From contig OY969771.1 of assembly GCA_963702925.1 (NCBI GenBank), positions 4,092,001 to 4,156,000 of the forward strand: 64,000 bases of DNA, given 5' to 3'. Under the pieces are notes generated by a model, which was not told where the DNA came from, made no database searches, and saw nothing but the letters and a program-made list of their open reading frames with translations. Made by a program: the position numbers and the translations under genes. Each line of letters opens with the position of its first letter. Positions within the stretch are counted from its first letter, which is position 1. The DNA comes from CAIKMD01 sp963702925. Its GTDB lineage: Bacteria; Pseudomonadota; Alphaproteobacteria; ATCC43930; CGMCC-115725. Of the stretch, positions 1-9,174 are shown piece after piece.

Positions 1-750
1 GGTGCGCTCAGCATGAGCGGCAGCACCGCCTCGATCACTGCGTATTCGACCTATATCGTCGGCAACACCTTCATAACCGGCGGCGCGCATCTCACCGATT
101 CCAATGGAACGCACGTGCTGACCGCCTCCCCGGTGAGCGATCCCTATGCGGGCGAGCAGATTCCCAGCGATGGCGGGTGCCATGCATCGGGCACCAACTA
201 TAACGCGCCGAGCGGTTCCACGAACATCCAGCCGTGTACGCTGGGAGGTGTGATCACATACAATGGCGGCATCACCGTGAACGCCGGCTCGACGCTCAAT
301 TTGGCGGCTGGGACCTACATCATGAATGGCGGCAGCTTCAACGTGAACGGTGGGACCATCACGGGCGACGGCGTGACCATCATTCTGACGGGCCCCGGCG
401 GGAGCAGCGACGCGACCGTCAACATCACCGGCGGCTCCACCGTCACGTTGAACGAGAATAGTCCTCCCGCCCAGGATGGTCTTACGTTCTTTCAGGATCC
501 TAACGCTTCGGGCGGTACGAATTCCTTCAGCGGCAATGCTGCGCAAAACATCAATGGCGCGATCTACATGCCCAATGAGTTGGTAAACTTCTCCGGCGGC
601 GCGACGACCGGCGGCGCGCAATGCACCGAGCTGATCGCCTATCAAATCACCTTCAGCGGTAGCACTACGTTCTCGAATAATTGTTCGGGAACAGGGGTCA
701 AATCATTCGGTAACGGGTCAGGCACTGCTTCGGTCACGTTGGTCGAATAG
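1..750 (+). CDS. TadG-like Flp pilus assembly protein, C-terminal part (5' end outside window)
   Basis: The reading frame is open from the first base, so this is the C-terminal part of a longer protein; the ATG at 13 is probably internal. The visible 249 residues are Gly/Asn/Thr/Ser-rich and repetitive (runs like NGGITVNAGSTLNLAAGTY), then a block reading DGLTFFQDP, GAIYMPNELVNFSGG and CTELIAYQITFSGSTTF. That block is the usual C-terminal domain of TadG-type proteins of the Tad/Flp locus, envelope proteins thought to work with the minor pilins. Two TadE-like genes follow at once in the same direction, which supports the call. The N-terminal anchor that would confirm TadG lies upstream of the window. 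Confidence 0.72.
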   Translation, partial: GALSMSGSTASITAYSTYIVGNTFITGGAHLTDSNGTHVLTASPVSDPYAGEQIPSDGGCHASGTNYNAPSGSTNIQPCTLGGVITYNGGITVNAGSTLNLAAGTYIMNGGSFNVNGGTITGDGVTIILTGPGGSSDATVNITGGSTVTLNENSPPAQDGLTFFQDPNASGGTNSFSGNAAQNINGAIYMPNELVNFSGGATTGGAQCTELIAYQITFSGSTTFSNNCSGTGVKSFGNGSGTASVTLVE

Positions 751-760
751 GGCGAGGAGC

Positions 761-1255
761 ATGGCTATGCGATTTAGGATCGGATTGCTAGCTACGCTGC
801 GGCGTTTGCCGCTCAATCAGCGTGGCTCAAGCGCCATAGAACTCGGCTTTTGCCTTCCGTTGATCGCGGGGATGATTGTACCCATGACCGATCTCGGCAT
901 GGGCGCCTATACCCAGATGCAGTTGCAGGCCGCGACCCAGGCCGGCGCGGAATACGCGGCTATCAAAGGGTTCAACGGCACGAATATCACGACCGCCGTC
1001 AACAGTGCAACCGCGCTGACGGGCATCTCTTTCACGAACAGTTCGCCGTCGCAAAGCTGCAGCTGCATCACCGGCACGGCCGTGGTGGCGGCGTCGCCGG
1101 CCGGAGGACCACCCTGTACTCAGACCTGCCCGAACGGCACGGTCGGCACCTTCGTCAATGTCAGCACGCAGGTAACCTACAACGCGCTATTCGATTATCC
1201 GGGACTTGGAAAGTCATTCACCTTGACGGCCCAATCGAACGTTCGAATCAAATGA
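761..1255 (+). CDS. TadE-like minor pseudopilin
   Basis: A protein of 164 residues. A short basic N-terminus (about 25 residues) is followed by RGSSAIELGFCLPLIAGMIV, the TadE/TadG signature: small residues, a Glu near +5 of the processed pilin and a hydrophobic helix. The rest is a periplasmic domain with several Cys (around residues 106-128) that could form disulfides. TadE-type pseudopilins are processed by the prepilin peptidase TadV and help assemble Flp pili. The gene starts 11 bases after the TadG-like gene and overlaps the next gene by four bases (ATGA), so the three are probably one operon. No Flp pilin or TadABC motor gene is in the window. Confidence 0.8.
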   Translation: MAMRFRIGLLATLRRLPLNQRGSSAIELGFCLPLIAGMIVPMTDLGMGAYTQMQLQAATQAGAEYAAIKGFNGTNITTAVNSATALTGISFTNSSPSQSCSCITGTAVVAASPAGGPPCTQTCPNGTVGTFVNVSTQVTYNALFDYPGLGKSFTLTAQSNVRIK

Positions 1256-1668
1256 TGCCGCACCTATTGACCAAGCGCAGTCGAACCTTACGGCATCTGT
1301 TAGCCGCGCGCGAAGGCGTTGCCGCTGTCGAATTCGCGGTGACCGTGCCGTTCTTGCTGACCGCCATTTTTGGCGTGATCGATTTGGGCCGCATGATGTG
1401 GGCGCAAAACGCGCTCCATTACTCGGTGGAGCAGGCCGCACGCTGCATGACGATCGACAAAAATGGGACGGATTGCGACACGACTGCGCACACGCAACAA
1501 TACGCGGCGAAGGTTTCAGGCATGCCTGTCGACAGCTCGGTCTTCACGGTGACCTCGCCGATACCGGCATGTGGCAACCAGGTGACCGCCTCTTATCCAT
1601 TTTACTTTGTCACGGCCGTGGTCAATTTCAGCGTCACCTTAAGCGCGCAATCCTGCTTTCCGAAATAA
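1252..1668 (+). CDS. TadE-like minor pseudopilin (second copy)
   Basis: A 138-residue protein starting MMPHLLTKRSRTLRHL. I chose the start at 1252 because its ATG overlaps the TGA of the preceding gene (ATGA coupling); the frame stays open further upstream, but that part is antisense-like noise. Residues 20-45 read REGVAAVEFAVTVPFLLTAI, the TadE signature with Glu after a small-residue stretch and a hydrophobic helix. The periplasmic part has Cys pairs (for example RCMTIDKNGTDC). It is diverged from the preceding TadE-like protein outside the signature, so the two probably occupy different positions in the pilus-initiating complex. Confidence 0.78.
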   Translation: MMPHLLTKRSRTLRHLLAAREGVAAVEFAVTVPFLLTAIFGVIDLGRMMWAQNALHYSVEQAARCMTIDKNGTDCDTTAHTQQYAAKVSGMPVDSSVFTVTSPIPACGNQVTASYPFYFVTAVVNFSVTLSAQSCFPK

Positions 1669-2019
1669 TACCCTGAATTGACGAGAATCAGAGCGCCCAG
1701 TTGTCCGCTTAAGCTCTCGTTAATACACATGAATCTTGCGATACCGCTTTGGCGTGTGTAATCCTTCGCGTAACAACCACAAGACGAACGTCACGCGCTT
1801 ATCACATAGCGATTACTCCTTCTTAACAGCGCGTCGATAGGGTTCGCCTGTCGGATATGCAGCAGCAGACTGCGCAAGCCCCACGCTCGAGCGAAGGAGC
1901 CGAATATTGATCCAGTTGCTGCCCAGGTCTCGCCCAAACGCACCAACCCATTCACGCGTCAACGCCGGACCGATCGCCTGAACCTTATTCCCCTTTAGCG
2001 CCCATCCAGAGAGGAACAC
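1669..2019. other. Intergenic region ahead of the type I secretion locus
   Basis: There are 351 bases without a supported gene. The first half is AT-richer than its surroundings and probably holds the promoter of the secretion locus, but I could not pick out convincing -35/-10 boxes. A purine-rich ribosome-binding site (GAGAGGAAC) lies just before the ATG at 2020. Confidence 0.4.
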
Positions 2020-4113
2020 ATGTCTTCTTGCGGCACTTCGTCCAATCAGCAGTATAGTTACGGCGGCAATTGCTCGTCGCAGCAAACCAATTATGGCAGC
2101 GGATGCTCCTCGCAGCAGTCGCGTGGCTCGTCGGCCTGCTACAACATCGTCTACTCCTATCAGTCGAGTGAGAGCTGCCAAAGCCAGACCTATATTCAGT
2201 CGCATCACGGCGGCTGCGGCGGCAGCACCAGCGAAACCGCGACGAGCGTCGCTTTGGCGGATGCGGCGAAGATCGGCGCCGGCGTTCAAGGCGCGGTCGG
2301 CTGCACCCTCGACGCCAATGGGCCCGTGGGCGCCCCCCAGCTTGGTCCGCTGCCGGCCGGCGACAATGCCGACGGCGACAGCATCATCCTGACCGGCGCC
2401 AACAACAACACAACTTCCGTGCTCGGCACTGGCTCGGGCGATACGATCTCGATCGACAGCGGCAGCAATAACATTCTCGTCACGAGCGATCTTGCTGCCA
2501 ATGCGTTGGGCGATACGCTCATGGTCGGTTCGTTCAGCGACGCGGCGCTGACCGACAACAACAACATCCTTGTCGCCGGCAACGCCGCCAACGACTTCCT
2601 TCAGGTCGGCTCCGGTGACAATAACGTCCTGTACGCGGGCAGTGGCGCCTTCGACACATTGATTATCGGCACCGGGGATAACAACGCCCTGACGGTAGGC
2701 GACGGCGCGTCCAACTCTGCGATCGTCGGTACTGGCAACAATAACGATCTCACTGTCGGCAATGGCGACGATGCATTCGTCTTCGTCTCGAGCGGCGACA
2801 ATAATTGCATGACCGCCGGGAACGGCGCCGACGACTTCGTGTGGCTTGGCACCGGTATGTCCAACTCGCTGACACTCGGCAATGGCGCGAACGGTGTGAT
2901 CGAGGTCGATACCGGCGATAACAATCTAATGACCGCCGGCAGCGGCGCGGGCGATCAGTTGACGGTCTTCACCGGCGACCACAATTCGCTGATCGCGGGC
3001 AATGGCGCGGGCGACGTGTTGACCGTCCATTCGGGCGATTACAACTTCCTGCGGCCCGGTGACGGCGCGGGCGATTCGCTCACGGTTAATAGCGGCGATT
3101 ACAATGCGCTGATCGCCGGCAGCGGCGCCGGCGACAGCGTCGTTGTCGACAGCGGCGACCACAACATCCTTGCCACAGGCGATGGCAATGGCGACTTCAT
3201 GCAGGTGCAGGTCGGCGGCTACAACACCATCCTCGAAGGCAACGGCACCAACGACACGATCTATGTGGACTCGGGTGTGAACTTCACCAACACCGGCACG
3301 GGCAACGCCGCGGTTCTCGGCAATGGCGACGGCAACCAGGCCTTCGGCGGCTTGGGCGACGGCAACATCTACGTCACCGGCGCGGGCAACGACCTCGTCC
3401 ACACCGGCGGCGGCGCGGATTTCGTCTATGTCGACAACCACACCGAGCAATCGGCGGCGGCGATGGCGGATCCGTTCCACCTCACCACGCAGGACAGCCT
3501 GGCTCAGAATCTCTATGCCGATGGCGGCAACGACACCTTCATCATTCAGGGCACGCAGCAGAATACCTGCTACACCTACAGCTCCTGGTGCGCCGGCAAC
3601 TCCTATTCGACGGCGGTCAGCTGGCAGAGCGAGCTGAAGCAGGTCGGCGGCGACGCGCCGGGCCTCGGCACCGAGGTCATGACCGGCGGCGGCGGCGTCG
3701 AAAAATACTGGTTCAGCGACCAGTGGGGCAATGCGGTCATTACCGATTTCAACTCGGCGCATGGCGACCGCATCATGCTCGACGGCGTGTTCGACGGGAA
3801 CCTCAACGCCATGGGCGCGGTGCATATGCAGTACATCCACTCGGCCTATGACACGGCGAATACCGGCGCGGTCGACTTGCTGATCACCTTCGGCAGCTCG
3901 TCGAACATCTCGCAGTCGATCACCCTCATCGACTTCAAGCCGCAGGATACGGGCGGCGCCGGCGGTACCGCTCAGTTCAGCAACGTCACGTTCAACAACC
4001 CGGCCGCGGCCGAGGCGACCCTGGCTCATATCTTCGACTTCAGCCAGGCCGACAACGCGGCGGTGGTGAACGAAGTGGCGCAGATGCAGTCGCAACACCT
4101 CATCCTGCATTAA
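2020..4113 (+). CDS. Type I secretion substrate with RTX-like 20-residue repeats
   Basis: A 697-residue protein without a Sec signal peptide. Residues 1-70 are low complexity, rich in Ser, Gln, Tyr, Gly and six spaced Cys. Residues about 180-419 form twelve exact 20-residue repeats, consensus D-x-N-x-L-x-x-G-x-G-A-x-D-x-L-x-V-x-S-G, which resembles the RTX beta-roll but has ten-residue instead of nine-residue half turns. The C-terminal 250 residues contain RTX-like pieces (GGGADFVYVD, DGGNDTFII) and a serralysin-like C-terminal block (KYWFSDQWGNAVITDFN, GDRIMLDGVF) where type I export signals lie. The ABC exporter and adaptor genes follow after 11 bases. It is most likely an exported calcium-binding or adhesive surface protein; no catalytic domain is visible. 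Confidence 0.8.
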   Translation: MSSCGTSSNQQYSYGGNCSSQQTNYGSGCSSQQSRGSSACYNIVYSYQSSESCQSQTYIQSHHGGCGGSTSETATSVALADAAKIGAGVQGAVGCTLDANGPVGAPQLGPLPAGDNADGDSIILTGANNNTTSVLGTGSGDTISIDSGSNNILVTSDLAANALGDTLMVGSFSDAALTDNNNILVAGNAANDFLQVGSGDNNVLYAGSGAFDTLIIGTGDNNALTVGDGASNSAIVGTGNNNDLTVGNGDDAFVFVSSGDNNCMTAGNGADDFVWLGTGMSNSLTLGNGANGVIEVDTGDNNLMTAGSGAGDQLTVFTGDHNSLIAGNGAGDVLTVHSGDYNFLRPGDGAGDSLTVNSGDYNALIAGSGAGDSVVVDSGDHNILATGDGNGDFMQVQVGGYNTILEGNGTNDTIYVDSGVNFTNTGTGNAAVLGNGDGNQAFGGLGDGNIYVTGAGNDLVHTGGGADFVYVDNHTEQSAAAMADPFHLTTQDSLAQNLYADGGNDTFIIQGTQQNTCYTYSSWCAGNSYSTAVSWQSELKQVGGDAPGLGTEVMTGGGGVEKYWFSDQWGNAVITDFNSAHGDRIMLDGVFDGNLNAMGAVHMQYIHSAYDTANTGAVDLLITFGSSSNISQSITLIDFKPQDTGGAGGTAQFSNVTFNNPAAAEATLAHIFDFSQADNAAVVNEVAQMQSQHLILH
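2557..3276 (+). repeat. Twelve tandem 60-bp coding repeats
   Basis: There are twelve consecutive 60-base units, each coding 20 residues, with no insertion or deletion between units. Each unit has one half with the pattern D/N-x-N-x-L and one with G-x-G-A-x-D-x-L-x-V. The DNA of the units has diverged while the key Asn, Gly, Asp and aliphatic positions are held, so selection acts on the protein. Units 6 to 9 (2917-3156) are the most alike and may reflect recent duplication. Confidence 0.9.
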
Positions 4114-4124
4114 GCGGGAGCGCG

Positions 4125-6047
4125 ATGGCGTTTTTTCGCCGAAAAGATCCGCGTGGCGGGCCCGCATCCGATTGCGGGCCCGTTGCTTGTGGCACGTCGT
4201 CCAAAGCAGGCGGCTGTGCGAGCGATGCGAGCACGGTCGCGCCACTGAAAGCCGCGCTCTCCGCCTGCCGTCAAGGTTTCGTCGCGCTGTTGTTCTTCAG
4301 CATGACGATCAACCTGCTCGTGCTGGCGTCACCGATCTACATGATGCAGCTTTACGACCGCGTGTTGTCGAGCCGCAGCATGGACACGCTGATGCTGCTC
4401 ACGGTGATCGTGCTGTTCGCCTTCGGCGTCATGTCGGCGCTCGAGCTGGTGCGCGGGCGGATCCTGGTGCGCGTCAGCTCGTGGCTCGACCGGCGGCTCG
4501 GCGGCGAGGTTCTGACCGCCAGCATCGTTGCGGCCTTGCGTCAGGGCGGCGAGCACTCGGCCCAGAGCCTGCGCGATCTGTCGACCTTCCGCAGCTTCCT
4601 CACCGGTCCCAATCTCTTCCCGATCCTCGACGCGCCTTGGGCGCCGCTTTTCCTGGGCGTGATCTTTCTGCTCAGCCCGCTGCTTGGCTTCCTCGCGACC
4701 GGCGGCGCGATCGTGCTGTTCTGCCTCGGCTTGATGAGCGAGAAAGCCACCCGCAAGCCGCTGCAAGAGGCCGGCAAGGCTACCATGCTGGCGCAGTATC
4801 AGGCCGATGCCAGCGTGCGCAACGCCGACGTGATCGAGGCGATGGGCATGATGCCCAACCTGGTGCGGCGCTGGCAACGGCGCAACGCCGAGGCGGTACG
4901 GTTCCAGGCTATCGCCGGCGACCGCGCTGCGCTCATTACCTCGGTGACCAAGTTCATCCGCATCGCGATCCAGAGCCTGATCCTCGGCGCCGGCGCCTAT
5001 CTCGTCATTCAGCACGAGGCCACCGGCGGCGTGATGATCGGCGCCTCGATCATCCTCGGGCGCGCCCTGGCACCGGTCGAGCAGATGATTGGCGGCTGGC
5101 GCAGCCTCGTCGCGGCGCGCGCCGCGTTCCGCCGGGTTCAGGCCGTGCTGGCCGCCTTGCCGCCGCGCGGCATGCGCACCTTGCTGCCGGCGCCCGCCGG
5201 CAAGATCACCATGGAGAATGTCGTCTTCACGCCGCGCGGCGCGAAAGAGCCCGTGATCAAAGGCGTCAGCTTCGAGCTCGAGCCCGGCCAGGCGCTGGCC
5301 CTGATCGGACCGTCGGCCGCGGGCAAGACCACCCTGGTGCGGCTCATCGTCGGCAATTGGGTGCCGCAGCGCGGCAGCGTGCGCCTCGACGGCGCGGAGC
5401 TGCAAAGCTGGGACGCCGACGCGCTCGGCCCGCATATCGGTTATCTCCCGCAAGACGTCGAGCTGTTCTCGGGCACGGTGCGCGACAACATCGCGCGTAT
5501 GGGCGAGGGCTCGGACGAGTTGGTGATCGAGGCGGCGCAACGCGCCCAGGCGCATGAGATGATTCTCGAGCTGCCCAATGGCTACGACACCGAAATCGGC
5601 GACGGCGGCGCGTTCCTGTCCGGCGGCCAGCGTCAGCGCATCGGCCTGGCGCGCGCGCTTTACGGCAACCCCAAGCTCATCGTGCTCGACGAGCCCAATG
5701 CGAGCCTCGACAGCACCGCCGAGAACCGTCTGATGCAGACGCTGTTCCAGCTCAAGCAGCAGAAGACCACGATCATCCTCATCACCCATCGCTTGAGCCT
5801 CGTTGCGGTGGCCGACAAGGTGCTGCTGATGAAGGCCGGCGCGGTCGAAGCTTTCGGCGGACGCGACGAGGTCATGTCGCGGCTGACGCGCGCCGTCGCT
5901 TCCGGCCCGGGCCCGGGCAAGGTTGCGATGATGCCGAAGCCGCCTTTCGCTCCGGGCGGGCCGGCGCCCATGCGCCCGCATGTGGTGAGCATTAATGGCG
6001 AGGCGCCGCCGGCCGAACAACGCGATCAATTGCCGGGGGCCTCATGA
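4125..6047 (+). CDS. Type I secretion ABC transporter, PrtD/AprD-type permease-ATPase
   Basis: A 640-residue inner-membrane exporter. Residues about 55-330 form the transmembrane domain. The ATPase domain shows Walker A GPSAAGKTTL (around residue 395), the signature LSGGQRQRIGLARALYG (around 498), Walker B LIVLDEPNASLD (around 518) and a switch His in ITHRLSL. No C39 peptidase domain is present, which fits the PrtD/AprD group that exports RTX proteins with an uncleaved C-terminal signal. The first 50 residues are Cys-rich (DCGPVACGTSSKAGGC) and are not usual for the family. It overlaps the downstream adaptor gene by four bases and lies 11 bases after its presumed substrate gene. Confidence 0.92.
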   Translation: MAFFRRKDPRGGPASDCGPVACGTSSKAGGCASDASTVAPLKAALSACRQGFVALLFFSMTINLLVLASPIYMMQLYDRVLSSRSMDTLMLLTVIVLFAFGVMSALELVRGRILVRVSSWLDRRLGGEVLTASIVAALRQGGEHSAQSLRDLSTFRSFLTGPNLFPILDAPWAPLFLGVIFLLSPLLGFLATGGAIVLFCLGLMSEKATRKPLQEAGKATMLAQYQADASVRNADVIEAMGMMPNLVRRWQRRNAEAVRFQAIAGDRAALITSVTKFIRIAIQSLILGAGAYLVIQHEATGGVMIGASIILGRALAPVEQMIGGWRSLVAARAAFRRVQAVLAALPPRGMRTLLPAPAGKITMENVVFTPRGAKEPVIKGVSFELEPGQALALIGPSAAGKTTLVRLIVGNWVPQRGSVRLDGAELQSWDADALGPHIGYLPQDVELFSGTVRDNIARMGEGSDELVIEAAQRAQAHEMILELPNGYDTEIGDGGAFLSGGQRQRIGLARALYGNPKLIVLDEPNASLDSTAENRLMQTLFQLKQQKTTIILITHRLSLVAVADKVLLMKAGAVEAFGGRDEVMSRLTRAVASGPGPGKVAMMPKPPFAPGGPAPMRPHVVSINGEAPPAEQRDQLPGAS

Positions 6048-7384
6048 GCATCGCCGCGCCAAATGCCGCGCCGCGCTCCTTCGGCGCGGCCGATCGCGAC
6101 GGGCCTGGCCTCGGCCGCACGATTCTCCTCGGCTGTGCCATCGTCGCGGTATTCGTCGGCGGCTTCGGCGTTTGGGCTGCTGTCGCGCCGTTGCGCGGCG
6201 CCGCCATGGCGCAGGGTTCCGTCATTGTCGACGGCAAGCGCAAGACCATCCAGCACCTCGAAGGCGGGATCGTGCGCGAGATTCTCGTGCATGACGGCGA
6301 CAAGGTCGCGGCCAATCAAGTGCTGATGCGCCTCGAAGACACCCAGGCTTCGGCGACCTTGCAGCAGGTCACCCAGCGCTACAACGCCGCCGCGGCGCTC
6401 GTCGCCCGGCTCACGGCCGAGGAGCAGGGCCAATCGGAGATTACGTTCCCGCCGGAACTGCTGGCGCAGCGCAACGATCCCGATGTCGCCAAGCTGATCG
6501 ACGGGCAAACCAGCATCTTCACCGCGCGGCTCAACGAGATGAAGAGCCAGACCCAGATTCTCGAGCAACGCGACGCGCAAGCCGCGGAAGAGATCCGCGG
6601 CCTCCAGGCGCAGATCGCCGCCGAACGCCAGCAGATTCAGCTGATCGCCGAAGAGATCAAGGACAAATCCTACCTGCTCGAAAAAGGGCTGATCCCCAAG
6701 CCCGAGGTCTTGCAGCTACAGCGCCAGCAAGCCCAGATCGAGGGCACGATGAACCAGAACGCGACGTCGATTGCCCGTGCCAATCAGAGCATCGGCGAGA
6801 CCCAGCTGCGCATTTCCGAATTGCACACCGATCGGGTCAATGAAGCTTCGAAAGAGCACGGCGACGCGCTGAAGGATCTGTTCGATTTCGCCGAGAAGAT
6901 GCGCGCCGCGCGCGACGTGCTGGATCGTACCCTTGTGAAGGCGCCGCTCGACGGCACGGTGATGGAGCTGGCGGCCCATACGGTCGGTGGTGTCGTCGCG
7001 CCGGGCGCGACCTTGATGGAAATCGTGCCCAGCGGCGACGAGCTGACGATCGAGGCGAAAGTCGACGTCAAGGATATCGAGCATGTCCATGCCGGCCTGC
7101 CGGCGCAGATCCGGCTTATCGCCTATAGCCAGCGCGACACGCCGATGGTGGATGGGCGGGTCAGCTGGGTTTCCGCCGACCGGGTCGACGACGCCAAGGC
7201 CGGCACCTCCTATTACCTCGCGCGGATCGAAGCCGACCGCGCGCAGCTGGCGGCGCTCCATCAAGTCGAGTTGTATCCCGGCATGCCGGTCGAGACCATG
7301 ATCCTGGGCAATGAGCGCACTGCGCTGGATTACCTGCTCGGGCCGGTCAACCGTACCTTCGCCCGCGCGATGCGGGAGAACTGA
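6044..7384 (+). CDS. Type I secretion membrane fusion protein, HlyD/PrtE family
   Basis: A 446-residue periplasmic adaptor. A cytoplasmic N-terminus is followed by one membrane helix (about residues 27-50, LLGCAIVAVFVGGFGVWAAV). Then come a lipoyl-like half motif (GSVIVDGKRKTIQHLEGGIV), a long coiled-coil hairpin (about 100-290), the second lipoyl half (LVKAPLDGTVMELAAHTVGG) and a C-terminal beta domain ending GPVNRTFARAMREN. HLEGGIV and the C-terminus are typical of PrtE/HlyD adaptors. Its ATG overlaps the end of the ABC gene. No TolC-type outer-membrane gene follows, so the channel must be encoded elsewhere. Confidence 0.92.
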   Translation: MSIAAPNAAPRSFGAADRDGPGLGRTILLGCAIVAVFVGGFGVWAAVAPLRGAAMAQGSVIVDGKRKTIQHLEGGIVREILVHDGDKVAANQVLMRLEDTQASATLQQVTQRYNAAAALVARLTAEEQGQSEITFPPELLAQRNDPDVAKLIDGQTSIFTARLNEMKSQTQILEQRDAQAAEEIRGLQAQIAAERQQIQLIAEEIKDKSYLLEKGLIPKPEVLQLQRQQAQIEGTMNQNATSIARANQSIGETQLRISELHTDRVNEASKEHGDALKDLFDFAEKMRAARDVLDRTLVKAPLDGTVMELAAHTVGGVVAPGATLMEIVPSGDELTIEAKVDVKDIEHVHAGLPAQIRLIAYSQRDTPMVDGRVSWVSADRVDDAKAGTSYYLARIEADRAQLAALHQVELYPGMPVETMILGNERTALDYLLGPVNRTFARAMREN

Positions 7385-7456
7385 TCCGCTTCAGCCTGGG
7401 TCGATGATGTCGACAGCGCTGCCGCGACCGCCGGCGCGCTGTTTCAATCTCTGCGT

Positions 7457-8863
7457 TTAGATGCGTTGCTCTTCGGCCGCGGCTTGGGCCCCGCGGCACC
7501 CCGCTGCTTGCCGCACTTTGCGGATCGGGTGGCGCAACGGGCCGAAGAACAGCAGGAGGATCTGCCGGCCGGTTTCGGAGCGGTAGACGAGGCAGATCAG
7601 CAGCGCCAGGAAGATGGTGACGACCCACCACCAGACCACTTCGCGGGTCAGCCAGAGGCCAAATCGGACATAGGCCCAAAGGTCGGGCGAAACGTTCAGC
7701 CAGTCGAGGGTCTCGCCCACGGCGCGCATCAGGAACGCGCTCCACATCAGGCCGAGCACGCAAGCGCCGGTGAGGATGAAACGGTGTCGTGCGGTACGGC
7801 TGATCGGCGCGCGCCACAATGCGGTGATACCGGGCAGCACGAATAGGAAATAGATGCCGCGGTAAGGTGCGTTTTCCGCCGCGAAAAAGGACGCGACGAT
7901 CAGGGCGCAGCCGATCAGCAGCAGCACCCGCGTGCGCTCGGGCAGCCGGTCGAGCCCTTCCTGCAAATCTTCGAGCGAGGCGATGACGACGGCGAAGCCG
8001 GCGACGAGGATCGTGAAAACGAGTTCGAGCGCCACCGGCAGCAGCGGCGACGCATCGGGATCCAGTGGGGAAAAGAGCTGCATCAAGCCGTTGGGCAGGC
8101 GCTGCGCGCCGAACGTGCCCGAGAACCAGGTGCCGCTCTCGATTTTCCAGAAGGCGCGCACGAGCTCGGTGCCCTCATAGGTGATGAACAAGCCGGTGAC
8201 GCCGAGGGTGGCGGCCACCAGCAGGCAGAACAGCACCAAGCGCTCGCGGATGGCGAGGATCAGCATGACGCCCGGATAATACTTCACCAACGCTGCCAGC
8301 ATGATCAGCCCATAGCTCAGAACGCGCCAGAGCGTGCTCCGCATCGCCCAGCTCGCGGCGACGATGCCGATAACGAAGATGGCGAGATCGAGATTGGCGC
8401 GTTCGAGCGCGAGCCCGACCATGCTCGAAAACATGGCGAAGGTGAGGGCGAGCGTCTCCGGCCAGCCGCGCGACGGCGGCAAAAAGAAGATCCAAAAGAG
8501 GAACAACAGGTCGAGCGTGAAGCCGACATATTGCGTCAGGCCGGTATTGAGGCCGAGCTTCGACGTGATTAGCCAGAACGGCGAATAGTCGAGCGTGCGC
8601 CCCAAAACGTCGCACGGATTCTCGGCCATGACGTCGATGCCGTAACGATGACATTCCGCCGTCGCCAAGACGCCATGCGCGTCGAGAAAGGGAAACGAAA
8701 ACGGGTCGAGCCCGAGCTGCCACAGGATCGTGTTGTAAGCATGCGTGTTGCCGTGGAGAAACAGCCACGAGACGATGAGGAAAAAGACCGACAGGCAGGC
8801 GCCGGGAAAGCAGCGCCGCAGCATCATGCCCGATGCGCCGTCTGCCCTAGCGCGGACCGTCAT
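7457..8863 (-). CDS. GT87-like (DUF2029) polytopic membrane protein
   Basis: A polytopic protein of about 468 residues with around ten hydrophobic helices. The pattern LDYSPFWLI in the first loop, LALERANLDLAIF and ALVKYYPGVMLI resemble the GT87/DUF2029 family, polyprenol-phosphate-sugar-dependent mannosyl- or arabinosyl-type transferases, where an NxD motif and K-Y-P are conserved. Substrate is unknown. I chose the ATG at 8863; a tandem ATG at 8827/8824 just before the first helix is also possible, and neither has a strong ribosome-binding site. The C-terminus is basic and probably cytoplasmic. It stands alone between unrelated neighbours. Confidence 0.6.
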   Translation of the reverse strand: MTVRARADGASGMMLRRCFPGACLSVFFLIVSWLFLHGNTHAYNTILWQLGLDPFSFPFLDAHGVLATAECHRYGIDVMAENPCDVLGRTLDYSPFWLITSKLGLNTGLTQYVGFTLDLLFLFWIFFLPPSRGWPETLALTFAMFSSMVGLALERANLDLAIFVIGIVAASWAMRSTLWRVLSYGLIMLAALVKYYPGVMLILAIRERLVLFCLLVAATLGVTGLFITYEGTELVRAFWKIESGTWFSGTFGAQRLPNGLMQLFSPLDPDASPLLPVALELVFTILVAGFAVVIASLEDLQEGLDRLPERTRVLLLIGCALIVASFFAAENAPYRGIYFLFVLPGITALWRAPISRTARHRFILTGACVLGLMWSAFLMRAVGETLDWLNVSPDLWAYVRFGLWLTREVVWWWVVTIFLALLICLVYRSETGRQILLLFFGPLRHPIRKVRQAAGCRGAQAAAEEQRI

Positions 8864-9174
8864 TCTCTTGGTACCTGATGGACATGACGCGCCCGGGAAA
8901 CCTGACGAGATTTGCGTTAACGACGATTGTGGCGGGACGAGATAAATTTTGCGTTGCCGCGACGCGTCGGCACGGCGCTCTGTCGCTGTTTTTCTTACAG
9001 CTGCGGGGTAAAAGCCCCCGCTGTCCCATGGCAGAATCCGCACTTTCGCGAATATAGGGTGCTTAAGCGCGTGGCTCCCCGCGCCAGGGCCGCTTCGCCC
9101 GCGATAGTAGGATTCTGTTAAGACAAGTTTCCACGCCGGCGCGATCGCGACATCGGGCCCGGCCAAGTTTCTGA
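8864..9174. other. Intergenic region with one hairpin
   Basis: There are 311 bases with no supported gene. An imperfect hairpin at 8997-9024 (arms ACAGC/GCTGT then GGGG/CCCC, loop with TAAAA) lies about 150 bases after the mlaC-like stop. It lacks a clean T run in either direction, so it is at best a weak terminator. Confidence 0.35.

Noticed and set aside
2557..3276. Regular 60-base periodicity, at first sight like a CRISPR array
   Set aside because: There are no constant repeats with variable spacers. The units are coding, diverge by substitution and keep one reading frame through the secreted protein.
2926..4245. Long open frame antisense to the secreted repeat protein (439 codons)
   Set aside because: It mirrors the codon bias of the GC-rich repeat gene, has no ribosome-binding site, and the sense strand has clear domains and operon context.
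4329..6029. 566-codon frame antisense to the ABC exporter
   Set aside because: It is fully covered by a strongly conserved gene; its composition (Arg, His, Ala, Asp) is typical of antisense shadows in GC-rich DNA.
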